The position numbers and the translations under genes were made by a program. Source: Pleomorphomonas diazotrophica (GTDB lineage: Bacteria > Pseudomonadota > Alphaproteobacteria > Rhizobiales > Pleomorphomonadaceae). From it: a DNA stretch of 64,000 nucleotides. The stretch spans positions 62,001 to 126,000 of the forward strand of contig NZ_PJNW01000003.1 in assembly GCF_002844595.1 (NCBI RefSeq). The letters are read 5' to 3'. Numbering within the stretch: the stretch's first letter is position 1; each line of letters starts with the position of its first letter. This document shows positions 25,218 to 34,849 of this stretch, one piece after another. Below the pieces are notes generated by a model that was not told where the DNA came from, did no database searches, and saw only the letters and a program-made list of their open reading frames with translations.

Positions 25218-26123
25218 ATGGCACGTTCTGAAATCAATCGGTCGGGCGAAATGGAAGTCTTCGTCCGCGTTGTCGAGCAAGGTGGCTTTTCAGCCGCCGC
25301 CCGCGCCTGTCGGATGACGCCATCGGCCGTCAGCAAGCTGATCGCCCGGCTCGAAACGCGCCTCGGAACCCGTCTCGTCAATCGCTCGACGCGTGCCCTT
25401 CAGCTGACGCCGGAAGGATGCGCCTTTTATGAACGGGCAACGCGCATTCTGGCTGACATCGAAGACGCCGAACGGCTTGCCGGAGCCGGCGAGCAGCCAG
25501 TGGGCCGTATCCGGCTGAACACCAGCGCCTCCTATGCCACCCATGTCCTGGCGCCGATCCTGCCGGAATTCCTCGAGCGCCATCCCGGGGTAACGCTCGA
25601 CCTGATCCAGACCGACTTGGTCGTCGACCTCTTGGCCGAACGCACCGACGTGGCGGTTCGCGCCGGCCCACTCAAGAGTTCCAGCTTGATCGCCCGCAAG
25701 CTCGGCGACACCGCGATGGTCGTCGTGGGTGCCCCCAGCTACCTTGCGCGTTTCGGCGAACCGAAGGCCATCGAAGAGCTCGACCGCCATAACCGCCTCG
25801 GCTTCGGTTACGCCCGCTCGGTCGACGGCTGGCCCATGAGGGTGAATGGCGGGACGGTGATCGTCCCCACCGTGGGGCGGGTGACGGCAAGTGATGGCGA
25901 AGCCCTGCGGCGTCTGGCGCTCGGGGGGGCCGGGCTGGCGCGCCTTGCCAGCTTCACGGTTCGCGACGATATCGCCGCCGGGCGGCTTGTGCCGGTGCTG
26001 GAAGACTTCAACCCCGACGATCGGGAGGCTTTCCACGCCATCCACACCGGCCAGGGCGGTCCCCTTCCCTCGCGGGTGCGCGCCCTTCTGGATTTTCTCG
26101 CGGAGAGGGGAAAGGTTTCCTGA
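25218..26123 (+). CDS. LysR-family transcriptional regulator
   Basis: A 301-residue regulator with the N-terminal LysR helix-turn-helix (MEVFVRVVEQGGFSAAARACRMTPSAVSKLIARLE) and a two-lobed effector domain (GRIRLNTSASYATHVLAPILPEFL, DVAVRAGPL). AAGGA lies just before the ATG. It is divergent from the MFS - aldo/keto reductase run and presumably activates it. It converges with cueR, with 15 bases between the stops. Confidence 0.93.
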   Translation: MARSEINRSGEMEVFVRVVEQGGFSAAARACRMTPSAVSKLIARLETRLGTRLVNRSTRALQLTPEGCAFYERATRILADIEDAERLAGAGEQPVGRIRLNTSASYATHVLAPILPEFLERHPGVTLDLIQTDLVVDLLAERTDVAVRAGPLKSSSLIARKLGDTAMVVVGAPSYLARFGEPKAIEELDRHNRLGFGYARSVDGWPMRVNGGTVIVPTVGRVTASDGEALRRLALGGAGLARLASFTVRDDIAAGRLVPVLEDFNPDDREAFHAIHTGQGGPLPSRVRALLDFLAERGKVS

Positions 26124-26138
26124 CTGCCCTCACGTGTG

Positions 26139-26567
26139 CTAGCGGCGCTTGGCGCGCTCGAGCGGCTGGCCCGTGTCGATGCCGCCGCCGAGATCGGAGA
26201 GAATCGGGCAATCCGGCCGGCCGTCGCCGTGGCAGCAGGCAACCAGCGTCGACAGGGTGTCGACCATGCCCTTCAGCTCGGCGATACGGGTCTGAAGAAC
26301 GTCGATATGGCCGCTCGCTACCCGGTGCACATCGCGGCTGGCCCGGTCGCGGTCGCGCCAGAGCGACAGGAGCTCGGCGATCTCTGCCATGTCGAAGCCC
26401 AGTCCACGCGCGCGCCGAATGAAGCGCAGTTCGTGGACATCGACGGCCCCATAGTCACGATAGCCGTTGCTCCGCCGCACGGCCGGCCGCAGGAGACCAG
26501 TGGATTCATAGTAGCGGATCATCTTGGCCGTGACGCCGGACGCCTTGGCCGCCTCGCCAATGTTCAT
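26139..26567 (-). CDS. cueR: copper-responsive MerR-family regulator CueR
   Basis: A 142-residue MerR-type activator. The helix-turn-helix is MNIGEAAKASGVTAKMIRYYESTGLL, followed by YRDYGAVDVHELRFIRRARGLGFDM and a long dimer helix. The metal loop reads CCHGDGRPDCPIL, giving the two cysteines eight residues apart that bind Cu(I) in CueR. It is divergent from the copper ATPase, and the gap holds a CueR-type promoter for that gene. The C-terminus (GGGIDTGQPLERAKRR) is slightly longer than in E. coli CueR. It acts as activator of copA and probably its own regulator. Confidence 0.93.
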   Translation of the reverse strand: MNIGEAAKASGVTAKMIRYYESTGLLRPAVRRSNGYRDYGAVDVHELRFIRRARGLGFDMAEIAELLSLWRDRDRASRDVHRVASGHIDVLQTRIAELKGMVDTLSTLVACCHGDGRPDCPILSDLGGGIDTGQPLERAKRR

Positions 26568-26657
26568 GAGTGAGTTCCTTTCCGCCGTGAACTCGGAACC
26601 TCGCGGTCCCCGCCCGGATTGAACGATAGGACCTTCGGTGAGCTCGCCACTATACGC

Positions 26658-26688
26658 TTGACCTTACCATAGTGGGAAGGTCCATCCT
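26658..26688 (+). promoter_or_regulatory. CueR-dependent copA promoter
   Basis: The -35 box TTGACC (26658-26663) and a -10-like CATCCT (26683-26688) are separated by 19 bases, the overlong spacing typical of MerR-family promoters. The spacer holds the CueR dyad ACCTTACCATAGTGGGAAGG (26661-26680), very close to the known copA operator with its ACCTT...AAGGT arms. Confidence 0.85.
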
Positions 26689-26743
26689 CGGTTCGATATC
26701 AAACTGCGCCGCCTGCGGGCAGCGAACCGATAGGGAGCGCGAC

Positions 26744-29167
26744 ATGTCGCACGAACATCATCATGGATCCTCTCCGCATGATCATGGCGGGAAGTCGTCA
26801 GGGCACGAAGCCCACGGTCACGGATGTTGTGGCCACGGCCACGATCATCACCATGCCGAGCCAGCCAGCGACGCCCTGACGGTCAAGGACCCGGTCTGCG
26901 GCATGACGGTGGATCCGGCAACCGCCAAGTACCGAACCGAACATGGCGGTCATACCTATTATTTCTGCTCGGAGGGCTGCCTCAAGAAGTTCACGGCCGA
27001 TCCCCAGCGCTATCTCGCCCCCGTTGCCGTCGAGGTGCCCGATAACCTCCCCAAGGGCACGATCTACACCTGCCCCATGCATCCGAAGATCCGCCAAATC
27101 GGGCCGGGGACCTGCCCGATCTGCGGAATGGCGCTGGAGCCGGAGGTGGCGTCCATCAGCGACGAGCCGAACCCCGAACTGATCGACATGACCCGTCGGT
27201 TCAAGGTTGGCCTCGCCATTTCGATCCCGGTCGTGGTGCTGGAAATGGGCGGGCATTTCCTGGGGCTCGATCATGTCATCGGACCGCGCCTGTCGGCCGT
27301 CCTGCAGTTCCTCTTGGCAACGCCGATGGTTCTCTGGGCCGGTTGGCCCTTCTTCGTGCGCGGCTGGATGTCGGTGGTCAACCGCTCGCTCAACATGTTC
27401 ACGCTGATTGCCATGGGCACCGGCATTGCCTGGGTCTACAGCGTCGTCGCCACGTTCGCGCCGGGTCTGTTCCCGGCTGCCTTCCGGAACGCCGACGGCG
27501 CGGTGGCCGTCTACTTCGAGGCGGCAGCCGTCATTACCGTGCTGGTGCTGCTTGGGCAGGTGCTCGAACTCAGGGCGCGTGAACGGACGTCCGGCGCCAT
27601 CAGGGCACTGCTCGACCTCGCGCCGGCAACGGCCCGCCGGATCGCGGCGGACGGCAGTGAGACGGATACCGATCTTGCCGACATCATGGTCGGCGACCGC
27701 TTGCGGGTTCGCCCAGGCGACAAGGTGCCGCTCGACGGCGAGGTGCTGGACGGCCGATCCAACGTCGATGAATCGATGATCACCGGCGAGCCGCTGCCGG
27801 TGACCAAGACCGCCGGCGCCAAGGTGATCGGCGGCACGCTCAACGGACAGGGCACCTTCGTCATGCGCGCCGAGCGCGTCGGGGCCGACACCATGCTGGC
27901 GCAGATCGTCGACACCGTAGCGAAGGCGCAGCGGTCGCGCGCGCCCATCCAGCGGCTTGCCGATCAGGTGTCCGCCTGGTTCGTGCCGGCAGTTCTCGCG
28001 GTCGCCGCCGTCGCCTTCACCGCCTGGGCGATCTTCGGTCCGTCACCGGCCCTTACCTACGGCCTCGTCGCGGCCGTCAGCGTGCTGATCATCGCCTGTC
28101 CCTGTGCGCTGGGTCTCGCCACGCCGATGTCGATCATGGTCGGCGTGGGCCGGGGCGCCGGACAGGGCGTGCTGATCCGCGACGCGGAGGCGCTTGAGCG
28201 CATGGAGAAGGTCGATGTGCTGGTCGTCGACAAGACGGGAACGCTGACCGAAGGCAAGCCGAAGGTCACGGCCATCAAGCCCATGCCGGGCGTTGATGAA
28301 ACCGAGCTGCTCGCACTCGCCGCCAGCCTTGAGCGAGCAAGCGAACATCCGCTGGCAGCCGCCATCGTCAAGGCAGCCGAGGAGCTGGGATTGCAGCTTC
28401 AGTCGGCCGACGAGTTCGACGCCCCCTCGGGTAAAGGCGTTACCGGCACAGTCGCGGGCCGGCGGGTCCTGCTTGGCAACAAGCGGCTGCTGGAGGAAGC
28501 GGGGATCGACGCGAGCGAGGTCGAAGCCGCAGCCGCCTCGTTGAGAGCCGAGGGCGCGACGGCCATTCTGGTCGCGGTCGACGGCCGAGCCATTGGCGCC
28601 ATCGCCATCGCCGATCCGGTGAAGGCGTCGACGCCGGAGGCGCTGCGCGCCTTGCAGGCCGAGGGCATCCGCGTCGTCATGCTGACCGGCGACAACCGCG
28701 CCACGGCGGACGCGGTCGCCCGACGCCTGGGCATCAATGAGGTGAAGGCGGAGGTGTTGCCCGCCGAGAAGGGCGATGTGGTCGCGAGCCTGCGCCGGGA
28801 CGGCAAGATCGTCGCCATGGCAGGCGACGGCGTCAACGACGCGCCGGCCCTTGCGGCTGCCGACGTCGGCATCGCCATGGGCACGGGTACCGACGTCGCC
28901 ATCGAGAGCGCCGGCGTGACGCTTTTGCGCGGCGATCTCGGCGGCATCGTCGCGGCGCGCCGGCTGAGCCGGGCGACCATGCGCAACATCCGGCAGAACC
29001 TGTTGCTGGCCTTCGTCTACAATGTCGCCGGTATCCCGATTGCCGCCGGCGTGCTCTATCCGGTCTTCGGGTTGATGCTATCGCCGGTGATAGCGGCCGC
29101 CGCGATGGCCCTGTCGTCGGTCAGCGTCATCGCCAATGCCTTGAGGTTGCGCCAGACGGCATCCTGA
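26744..29167 (+). CDS. copA: Cu(I)-exporting P1B-type ATPase CopA
   Basis: An 807-residue copper pump of the inner membrane. The N-terminus is unusual: a His-rich tail (residues 1-40), then a YHS domain (about 47-91, VCGMTVDP and [12 protein letters not shown]), then a YTCPMHP-type heavy-metal-binding domain (about 108-133). There is no classical GMTCxxC metal domain. The core has the CPC transport motif (452-454), phosphorylated Asp 496 in [17 protein letters not shown] and [17 protein letters not shown] and MALSSVSV in the last helices are Cu(I)-ATPase signatures. The start at 26744 has AGGGA upstream. It is activated by CueR. Confidence 0.95.
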   Translation: MSHEHHHGSSPHDHGGKSSGHEAHGHGCCGHGHDHHHAEPASDALTVKDPVCGMTVDPATAKYRTEHGGHTYYFCSEGCLKKFTADPQRYLAPVAVEVPDNLPKGTIYTCPMHPKIRQIGPGTCPICGMALEPEVASISDEPNPELIDMTRRFKVGLAISIPVVVLEMGGHFLGLDHVIGPRLSAVLQFLLATPMVLWAGWPFFVRGWMSVVNRSLNMFTLIAMGTGIAWVYSVVATFAPGLFPAAFRNADGAVAVYFEAAAVITVLVLLGQVLELRARERTSGAIRALLDLAPATARRIAADGSETDTDLADIMVGDRLRVRPGDKVPLDGEVLDGRSNVDESMITGEPLPVTKTAGAKVIGGTLNGQGTFVMRAERVGADTMLAQIVDTVAKAQRSRAPIQRLADQVSAWFVPAVLAVAAVAFTAWAIFGPSPALTYGLVAAVSVLIIACPCALGLATPMSIMVGVGRGAGQGVLIRDAEALERMEKVDVLVVDKTGTLTEGKPKVTAIKPMPGVDETELLALAASLERASEHPLAAAIVKAAEELGLQLQSADEFDAPSGKGVTGTVAGRRVLLGNKRLLEEAGIDASEVEAAAASLRAEGATAILVAVDGRAIGAIAIADPVKASTPEALRALQAEGIRVVMLTGDNRATADAVARRLGINEVKAEVLPAEKGDVVASLRRDGKIVAMAGDGVNDAPALAAADVGIAMGTGTDVAIESAGVTLLRGDLGGIVAARRLSRATMRNIRQNLLLAFVYNVAGIPIAAGVLYPVFGLMLSPVIAAAAMALSSVSVIANALRLRQTAS

Positions 29168-29173
29168 CCAATG

Positions 29174-29199
29174 AAAAAGGGGCGGGAAAAACCCGCCCC
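29174..29199 (-). terminator. rho-independent terminator of the pentitol importer operon
   Basis: On the minus strand GGGGCGGG pairs with CCCGCCCC around a five-T loop and is followed by TTTTT. It lies 24 bases past the binding-protein stop. The same hairpin would also slow transcription coming from copA. Confidence 0.88.
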
Positions 29200-29223
29200 A
29201 AGTGTCATCGGTTACTTCATCAA

Positions 29224-30180
29224 TTACTTGATGGCGCCCGACTTCTTGTGGATTTCGATGAACTGCGCCACGTTGTCCTTGGTCACCAGCGGGCAGTCGA
29301 TGTCGGTGTCGATCTGGGTGATCTTGCCGGTCAGCAGGTCGTGGGCGACGCTGATGTTCTTGGCAGCGAGGTCATAGGCGTTCTGCAGCGCCGTCGACGT
29401 CATCTTGCCGGACTGGATCAGCAGCATGGCTTCGGCCGTGCCGTCAACGCCATAGGCCAGCATCTTCTCGAACTTCGGATCGTCCTTGACGACTTCCAGG
29501 GCGCCAGCGGCCATGTTGTCATTCATGGAGACGACGGCGTCGATCTTGTCGTTGGCCTGGACCCAGTCTTCCATGAAGCGCATGGCTTCTTCTTTGTTCC
29601 AGTGCGCAATCTGCTCGCCGACGATCTTGACGTCCGTACGCTTGTCGAAGAACTCCTTCTGCCAAGCGTCGCGGCGCATGTCGGCGTGCATGTTGCCCGA
29701 GGGGCCGTTCAGCACGACGACGTTGGCGCCCTGCGGAATCTGCGTGAGCGCCAGGCGGGCGTTCACAGCGGCCTGCTCATATGGATCGGCGTCGACCGAC
29801 GACGAGCCGGGGATGTCCTTGATGCGAGCGTTGGTCGTGATGACCTTGACGCCATCCTTGACGGCCTGCTCGACATAGGGACGCTGAGCTTCGCCGTTGT
29901 TCGGCTGCACGATGATGAGGTCGTACTTGTTGGCAACGGCGTTCTCGATGAACGCATTTTCCTTGGCATCGTCGGCCTGGGCGTCCATGACGTCGACGGT
30001 CATGTCCGGGTACTTCTTGACTTCGTCCATGATGCCGTTGGCCAGCCAGGCAGCGAACGAGTCGGCCTGGGCGCGGGCGATGAAGGCAATCTTGTAGTTC
30101 TCAGCCTGAGCAACCGTCGTCGCAGCCAGACAAAGGGCGGCCACGGCCGTAACGGTGCGGATCGATTTCATGAACTTCAT
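29224..30180 (-). CDS. ribose/pentitol-type ABC transporter substrate-binding protein
   Basis: A 318-residue periplasmic binding protein of the RbsB type (Peripl_BP_4). A signal peptide MKFMKSIRTVTAVAALCLAA ends at AQA before ENYKIAFIARAQADSF; NNGEAQRPYVEQAVKDGVKVITTNA and AVVSMNDNMAAGALEV are family motifs. The start at 30180 has GGAGGAG six bases upstream. It is the last gene of the operon xylB - ATPase - permease - binding protein, which is an unusual order (binding protein last). A five-carbon polyol or ketose is the likely ligand. Confidence 0.93.
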   Translation of the reverse strand: MKFMKSIRTVTAVAALCLAATTVAQAENYKIAFIARAQADSFAAWLANGIMDEVKKYPDMTVDVMDAQADDAKENAFIENAVANKYDLIIVQPNNGEAQRPYVEQAVKDGVKVITTNARIKDIPGSSSVDADPYEQAAVNARLALTQIPQGANVVVLNGPSGNMHADMRRDAWQKEFFDKRTDVKIVGEQIAHWNKEEAMRFMEDWVQANDKIDAVVSMNDNMAAGALEVVKDDPKFEKMLAYGVDGTAEAMLLIQSGKMTSTALQNAYDLAAKNISVAHDLLTGKITQIDTDIDCPLVTKDNVAQFIEIHKKSGAIK

Positions 30181-30260
30181 TTGTATCTCCTCCAAGATAT
30201 CTGCTTAAGGGGGCAACTATCGATCGATATGGGCCCCGCGTTTCCTCCAAAGCGAACGCA

Positions 30261-31268
30261 CTAAGCTTTTGCCTCCTTTCGCTCATTCGGGAGCTTCGCA
30301 GCACCAAGCGTCTTCCTGGTGCGATTGACCTTGGCCCACATGTCGTATCCGACGGCCAGAGCGATGATCGCGCCCTTGATGACCTGCTGCAGATACGAGT
30401 CCACGCCTGCCAAATTCATGATGTTGTTGAGGAAGCCGACGATGAAGGCACCGGCAAGGGTGCCACCGGCCGTTCCGAGGCCGCCCGAGAAGCTGGTGCC
30501 GCCGATGATGGCCGCGGTGAGCGCCTCGAACTCGTAGCCCTGGCCCGAGTTGGGGGCGCCGACGTTGGTGCGGGCCATCAGTATGATGCCGGCAAGGCCC
30601 ACGAAGACGCCGTTGATCAGATAGGCGCCAACCTTGATCCGGCCGACGTTGATGCCCGAGGCGCGAGCCGCTTCCTCGTTGCCGCCGACCGCATAGAGCG
30701 AGCGACCGAAGCTGGTGTGGCCGAGGATGTACCAGGTCAGAATGCCGATGATGATCATGAAGATGACGGGGATGGGAACGAACCCGATGCTTCCCTGTCC
30801 GAACCAGACATAATCACCGATCTGGTAGATGTTCTGGCCTTTGGTGAAGAGCAAGGCGATGCCTCGGGCCACTGTCATCATTGCCAGAGTCGCGATGAAC
30901 GCTGGAATATTGAAGCGCCGGACCAGGATGCCGTTGACGAAGTTGCAGAGCACACCGACGATCAGGCCGACGGCGAAGGCGAGAGACAGCGAGCCCGTTT
31001 CCTTGAAGACGTAGACCGACAGCACACCGGCCAGCGCCAGAACCGAGCCGCAGGAAAGATCCAGAAGGCCGCCGATGATGAGGATCGTTTCGCCGAACGC
31101 CAGGATTGTCGTGACGGAGATCTGCGTCGAGATGTTCGACAGGTTCCGCGCCGATAGAAAATTCGGGCTCAGCAGATTGCAGACGATGATCATCGCGATA
31201 AGGACCAAGTAAATGGAGTATCGCGACTTGATGGTCTGCCACTTCTCCCTCGTCATCAGGTTGTTCAT
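30261..31268 (-). CDS. ribose/pentitol-type ABC transporter permease
   Basis: A 335-residue RbsC/AraH-type permease with around eight to ten membrane segments. The N-terminus is cytoplasmic (MNNLMTREKWQTIKSRYS). Family motifs are FAIAL-type stretches replaced here by ILAFGETILIIGGLLDLSCG, plus GGNEEAARASGINV and the C-terminal GGTSFSGGLGTAGGTLAGAF. It pairs as a homodimer with the double ATPase encoded upstream at 31406-32971; the 137-base gap between them shows no clear terminator. Confidence 0.93.
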   Translation of the reverse strand: MNNLMTREKWQTIKSRYSIYLVLIAMIIVCNLLSPNFLSARNLSNISTQISVTTILAFGETILIIGGLLDLSCGSVLALAGVLSVYVFKETGSLSLAFAVGLIVGVLCNFVNGILVRRFNIPAFIATLAMMTVARGIALLFTKGQNIYQIGDYVWFGQGSIGFVPIPVIFMIIIGILTWYILGHTSFGRSLYAVGGNEEAARASGINVGRIKVGAYLINGVFVGLAGIILMARTNVGAPNSGQGYEFEALTAAIIGGTSFSGGLGTAGGTLAGAFIVGFLNNIMNLAGVDSYLQQVIKGAIIALAVGYDMWAKVNRTRKTLGAAKLPNERKEAKA

Positions 31269-31405
31269 TTCCCGCCCCTTTACATCCCGTCATCTGGGCC
31301 ATTTCGGCAAATCCGGTTCACCGAAACCGCTCCAACTGTTTGTTTCACTGCAACTTCGGACGCAAAACTGATTTCCACTTTTGCCGAACTTGCTCTCGTC
31401 AGCGA

Positions 31406-32971
31406 TCAGACCGCTTTCTTGGCCATGTTCATCGCGTAACGCATGATTGCTTCCTGGGAGAACTCGTCTCTGTCGAGTTCGCCCGTTATCCGTCCCTCGG
31501 CCATCACGTACATGCGGTCGCACATGCCGATCAGTTCCGGCAGTTCTGAGGAGACCATGATGATCGACTTCCCCTCTTTGACGAGGTTGGTCATCAGCTT
31601 GTAGATCTCGAACTTCGCGCCGACATCGATACCGCGCGTGGGCTCGTCAAGAATGAGAATGTCCGGGTCCTGAAGCATCCACTTGGACAGGACGACCTTC
31701 TGCTGGTTGCCGCCGCTCAAGGTGCCGACCTGCACATCGATGGACGCCATCTTTACATTGATCTTCTTGCAGATTTCCTCGACCCGGCTTCTTTCCTTGC
31801 CCTTGTCGAGGCGCCCTTTCTGGAAGAACTGATCCATCGAGGCGAGCGTCACGTTTTCCTTGACGTCGCGGATCGGGACGATGCCATAGCGCCGCCGGTC
31901 CTCCGACAGCATTACGACGCCGTTCTTGATGCTGTCCTGGACGTTGCGAACCTCAACGGGGGCACCGTGAACCTTGATGGTTCCGCCGAAGCGCTCATCA
32001 AGCCCGAACAGCGCCCGCATGACCTCCGTCCGTCCGGCACCGACAAGGCCGGCGAAGCCGACGATTTCGCCCTTCTTGACGTTGAAGGAGACATTGCTGA
32101 ACCCGGCCGGCCCGCTGAAGTTCTCTACTTCCAGAACGACCTCACCTCGCGGGACATCCTCCTTGGGGTAGCCTTGCCCTAGCGCGCGGCCGACCATCAG
32201 GGCGATCACCGAGTCGATGTCGAACTGATCCTTCGGCCGCGTTTCGACCACTTTGCCGTCGCGCAGGATCGAGATCTCGTCGGCGATGCGGAAGATCTCG
32301 TCCATCTTGTGCGAAATGTAGACGATGCCTTTGCCGCGAGCACGGAGATCGGCGATCTTCTCGAAGAGGATTTCGATTTCCTTGTTGGTAATCGACGACG
32401 TCGGCTCATCCATGATGATGATGTCGGCATCGCGCGAGATCGCCTTCAGGATCTCGAGCATCTGAAGGTTGGAGATCGACAGATCCTTCAGCTTGGTTTC
32501 CGGATCGTAGGAGAGATTCTCCTGCTTGAGCAGCTCGAGCGTCTTTTCCCGAATGGCCTTCCAGTCGATCTGACCGAACTTCTTCTTCGGCCAGCGACCG
32601 ACAAAAAGGCTCTCCTCGATGGTCATCTCGGGCGTGTAGTTCAGCTCCTGAAAGATCATCGAAATGCCGAGCTCGCCCGCCTTGATCGGCGAGGTGATCT
32701 CGACCTTCTCGCCCTTGATCAGCGTCTCGCCGCCATCGGGCTGGTAGATGCCGTTGATGATCTTCATCAGGGTCGACTTGCCGGCGCCATTCTCGCCGCA
32801 CAGCACGTGGACCGAACCTTCCTTCACAGAAAAGCAGACGTCCTCGAGCGCCTTCACGCCCGGAAACGACTTGCTTATGTTTCTGACCTCAAGAAGATTT
32901 TTCTGCATCGCGTGGGGTCCTTGATCGGCCGGATGGCGAACTATGGGGTCGGCTTGGAGCGCGCTCGTCAT
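31406..32971 (-). CDS. ribose/pentitol-type ABC transporter double ATPase
   Basis: A 521-residue RbsA/XylG-type protein with two fused ABC domains. The first has Walker A GENGAGKST and MDEPTSSI; the second has the degenerate loop GLVGAGRTEVMRALFG, LSGGNQQKVVLSKW and LDEPTRGIDVGAK, as usual for this family. The start at 32971 overlaps the xylulokinase stop as ATGA, suggesting coupling. An internal ATG at 32908 (MQKNLLEVRN) with AAGGA upstream is a real alternative and would give 500 residues, closer to the family norm. Confidence 0.92.
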   Translation of the reverse strand: MTSALQADPIVRHPADQGPHAMQKNLLEVRNISKSFPGVKALEDVCFSVKEGSVHVLCGENGAGKSTLMKIINGIYQPDGGETLIKGEKVEITSPIKAGELGISMIFQELNYTPEMTIEESLFVGRWPKKKFGQIDWKAIREKTLELLKQENLSYDPETKLKDLSISNLQMLEILKAISRDADIIIMDEPTSSITNKEIEILFEKIADLRARGKGIVYISHKMDEIFRIADEISILRDGKVVETRPKDQFDIDSVIALMVGRALGQGYPKEDVPRGEVVLEVENFSGPAGFSNVSFNVKKGEIVGFAGLVGAGRTEVMRALFGLDERFGGTIKVHGAPVEVRNVQDSIKNGVVMLSEDRRRYGIVPIRDVKENVTLASMDQFFQKGRLDKGKERSRVEEICKKINVKMASIDVQVGTLSGGNQQKVVLSKWMLQDPDILILDEPTRGIDVGAKFEIYKLMTNLVKEGKSIIMVSSELPELIGMCDRMYVMAEGRITGELDRDEFSQEAIMRYAMNMAKKAV

Positions 32972-34458
32972 TTCACGCCATGAACCAGGGCAAGCCGGGC
33001 CCGATAGAGGCCGAAGGCGTCGTCATAAGCGGACTTTCGGCTCAAGGCCGGCGTCGTCGTCTTGTCGGCATCCAGGCTGACGCAGCGGTCGGCGATGGCG
33101 GCGATGTCCTCGCCTGCGCCATTCGATCGGCCATAGGCCCAGATCGCCTGAATCGCCGCACCGAGACATCCGGCCTCGTCGCCCGTGGGCACCACGATCT
33201 CGGCGCCGGTCATGTCGGCGACCATCTGCCGCCAGGGCTTGCTGCGCGCGCCGCCGCCGATCATGAACACCCGCTCGGCAGGCTTGTCGCCTCGGATTCG
33301 GTGAAGGCCGGCCAGCACGCCGAAGGTGACGCCCTCGACCATGGCCCGCATCAGGTTCTCCGGCGTCATGTTGACGGCAGAGAGACCGAGGATGGTACCG
33401 CGCGCCGTGGGAAGATCGGGGGTGCGCTCGCCGTTGAGGAACGGCAGCATGGTGATGCCTCCAGCGCCCGGCGCGGTTGCGTCCAGCGCTTCCGAGACGA
33501 AGCCGATGTCTCGGCCGAACAGATGCGCGCCGCCGGAGGTGACGTTGGTGGCGTTCATGGTGCAGACGAGCGGCAGCCAGCCGCCGCTCGACGAGCAGAA
33601 GGGCGCAACGGCGCCGCTCGGGTCGAGGACCGGCGTGTCGGAATAGGAGAACACCGTTGCCGAGGTACCGAGGCTGATGGTGACAACACCTTCGCGCACG
33701 TTTCCGGTGCCGATGGCGCCCATCATGTTGTCGCCGCCGCCGGCCGCCACCAGACAGTTGGTGGTGAGGCCGAGCGCTTCGGCGGCGACCGGCGTCAGCT
33801 TTCCGACGATGGCATCGGGCGCGATGAGCTCCGGCAGGGCGGCGGCAAGACGACCGCTGTTGCGATCGATGATCGACAAGGCCTCGGGCGCCCAGGCCCG
33901 CTTGCGAACGTCGAAGAATCCGGTGCCGGAGGCATCGCCATATTCGGCGACGAAGCGGCCGGTCAGCCAATGGTTCAGATAGTCGTGCGGCAGGAGGATA
34001 TGGGCGATGCGGGCAAAGTTGTCCGGCTCGCGCTCGGCCAGGAAGGCGAGCTTTGAGATGGTGTAGCCGGTAAGCGGGATGATGCCCAGCTTCTCGTACC
34101 AGGCCTTCGGCCCGCCGAGGGCGGCGACGACACGCTCGTTGTCGGGAGCGGTCTCGGTATCGCACCAAAGCTTGGCAGGACGGATCACCGCCCCCTTGTC
34201 GTCGAGCACGGCAAGGCCGTGCTGCTGGCCGGACACGCCGAGGCAGCGGATGGCATCAGCCGGAAGGGCCGCCTCCTTGAGCGCCATGCGCACGGCGGCG
34301 ATCATGGCATCGACCCAGATCGAGGGATGCTGCTCGCGGGCGCCGCTATCGCGCTCGATCAGGCTGTGGGCAGCATGACCGCGACCGCGCACCCGTCCAT
34401 TCTCGTCGATGACGAGCGCCTTGGTACCCTGCGTTCCGCAGTCGACACCGATAAACAT
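32968..34458 (-). CDS. xylB: xylulokinase
   Basis: A 496-residue FGGY kinase that phosphorylates D-xylulose to D-xylulose 5-phosphate. The N-terminus MFIGVDCGTQGTKALVID binds ATP; LGVSGQQHGLAVLD, WCDTETAPDN, GGGDNMMGAIGTG and VFMIGGGARSKPWRQMVADM are typical xylulokinase segments. It is the first gene of the operon that continues into the RbsABC-type importer. With the xylitol-type dehydrogenase just upstream it forms a route from an imported pentitol to the pentose phosphate pathway. No xylose isomerase is present here. Confidence 0.92.
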   Translation of the reverse strand: MFIGVDCGTQGTKALVIDENGRVRGRGHAAHSLIERDSGAREQHPSIWVDAMIAAVRMALKEAALPADAIRCLGVSGQQHGLAVLDDKGAVIRPAKLWCDTETAPDNERVVAALGGPKAWYEKLGIIPLTGYTISKLAFLAEREPDNFARIAHILLPHDYLNHWLTGRFVAEYGDASGTGFFDVRKRAWAPEALSIIDRNSGRLAAALPELIAPDAIVGKLTPVAAEALGLTTNCLVAAGGGDNMMGAIGTGNVREGVVTISLGTSATVFSYSDTPVLDPSGAVAPFCSSSGGWLPLVCTMNATNVTSGGAHLFGRDIGFVSEALDATAPGAGGITMLPFLNGERTPDLPTARGTILGLSAVNMTPENLMRAMVEGVTFGVLAGLHRIRGDKPAERVFMIGGGARSKPWRQMVADMTGAEIVVPTGDEAGCLGAAIQAIWAYGRSNGAGEDIAAIADRCVSLDADKTTTPALSRKSAYDDAFGLYRARLALVHGVK

Positions 34459-34849
34459 GCCATTCCTCCCTCACCCACGTGTGCCTGGCGGGCATCGGTC
34501 CGATCGGCGGGCTTCCTCTGCCCCGCGTGCCGATGGACCTGTCTTCCTCCGAGGGCCATCAGCCCTTCAGAACCGCCGGTGGGTCTCGTATTCAAAGCAA
34601 CTCAACTGGGCGGATCGTTCGATTTGCCCCTCACCCGAATGGTCGATCTTCCCTTCGCCCTCGAGGAGGTGCCTTGCGGCGCGGCAATTTAGAACGATTA
34701 AGGTTCCGCCCGCATCGGTGGGCGAGACCATCCTCCGTGACCGAGATGCGGCAGTACCGCTTGAGGAGCGGGGCACTGCCCGGAGCGAAAGTTTGCATTC
34801 GTCATGCATGCCTCTCAGCTGCCTCCGGGCAACGTCCCGTCGGTCTTCC
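34459..34849. other. intergenic region between dehydrogenase and xylulokinase genes
   Basis: About 390 bases with no supported gene; the open frames here are short or antisense and lack ribosome sites. It should carry the promoter of the xylB operon, but no clear -35/-10 pair, palindrome or T-tailed hairpin was found by eye. Confidence 0.5.
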
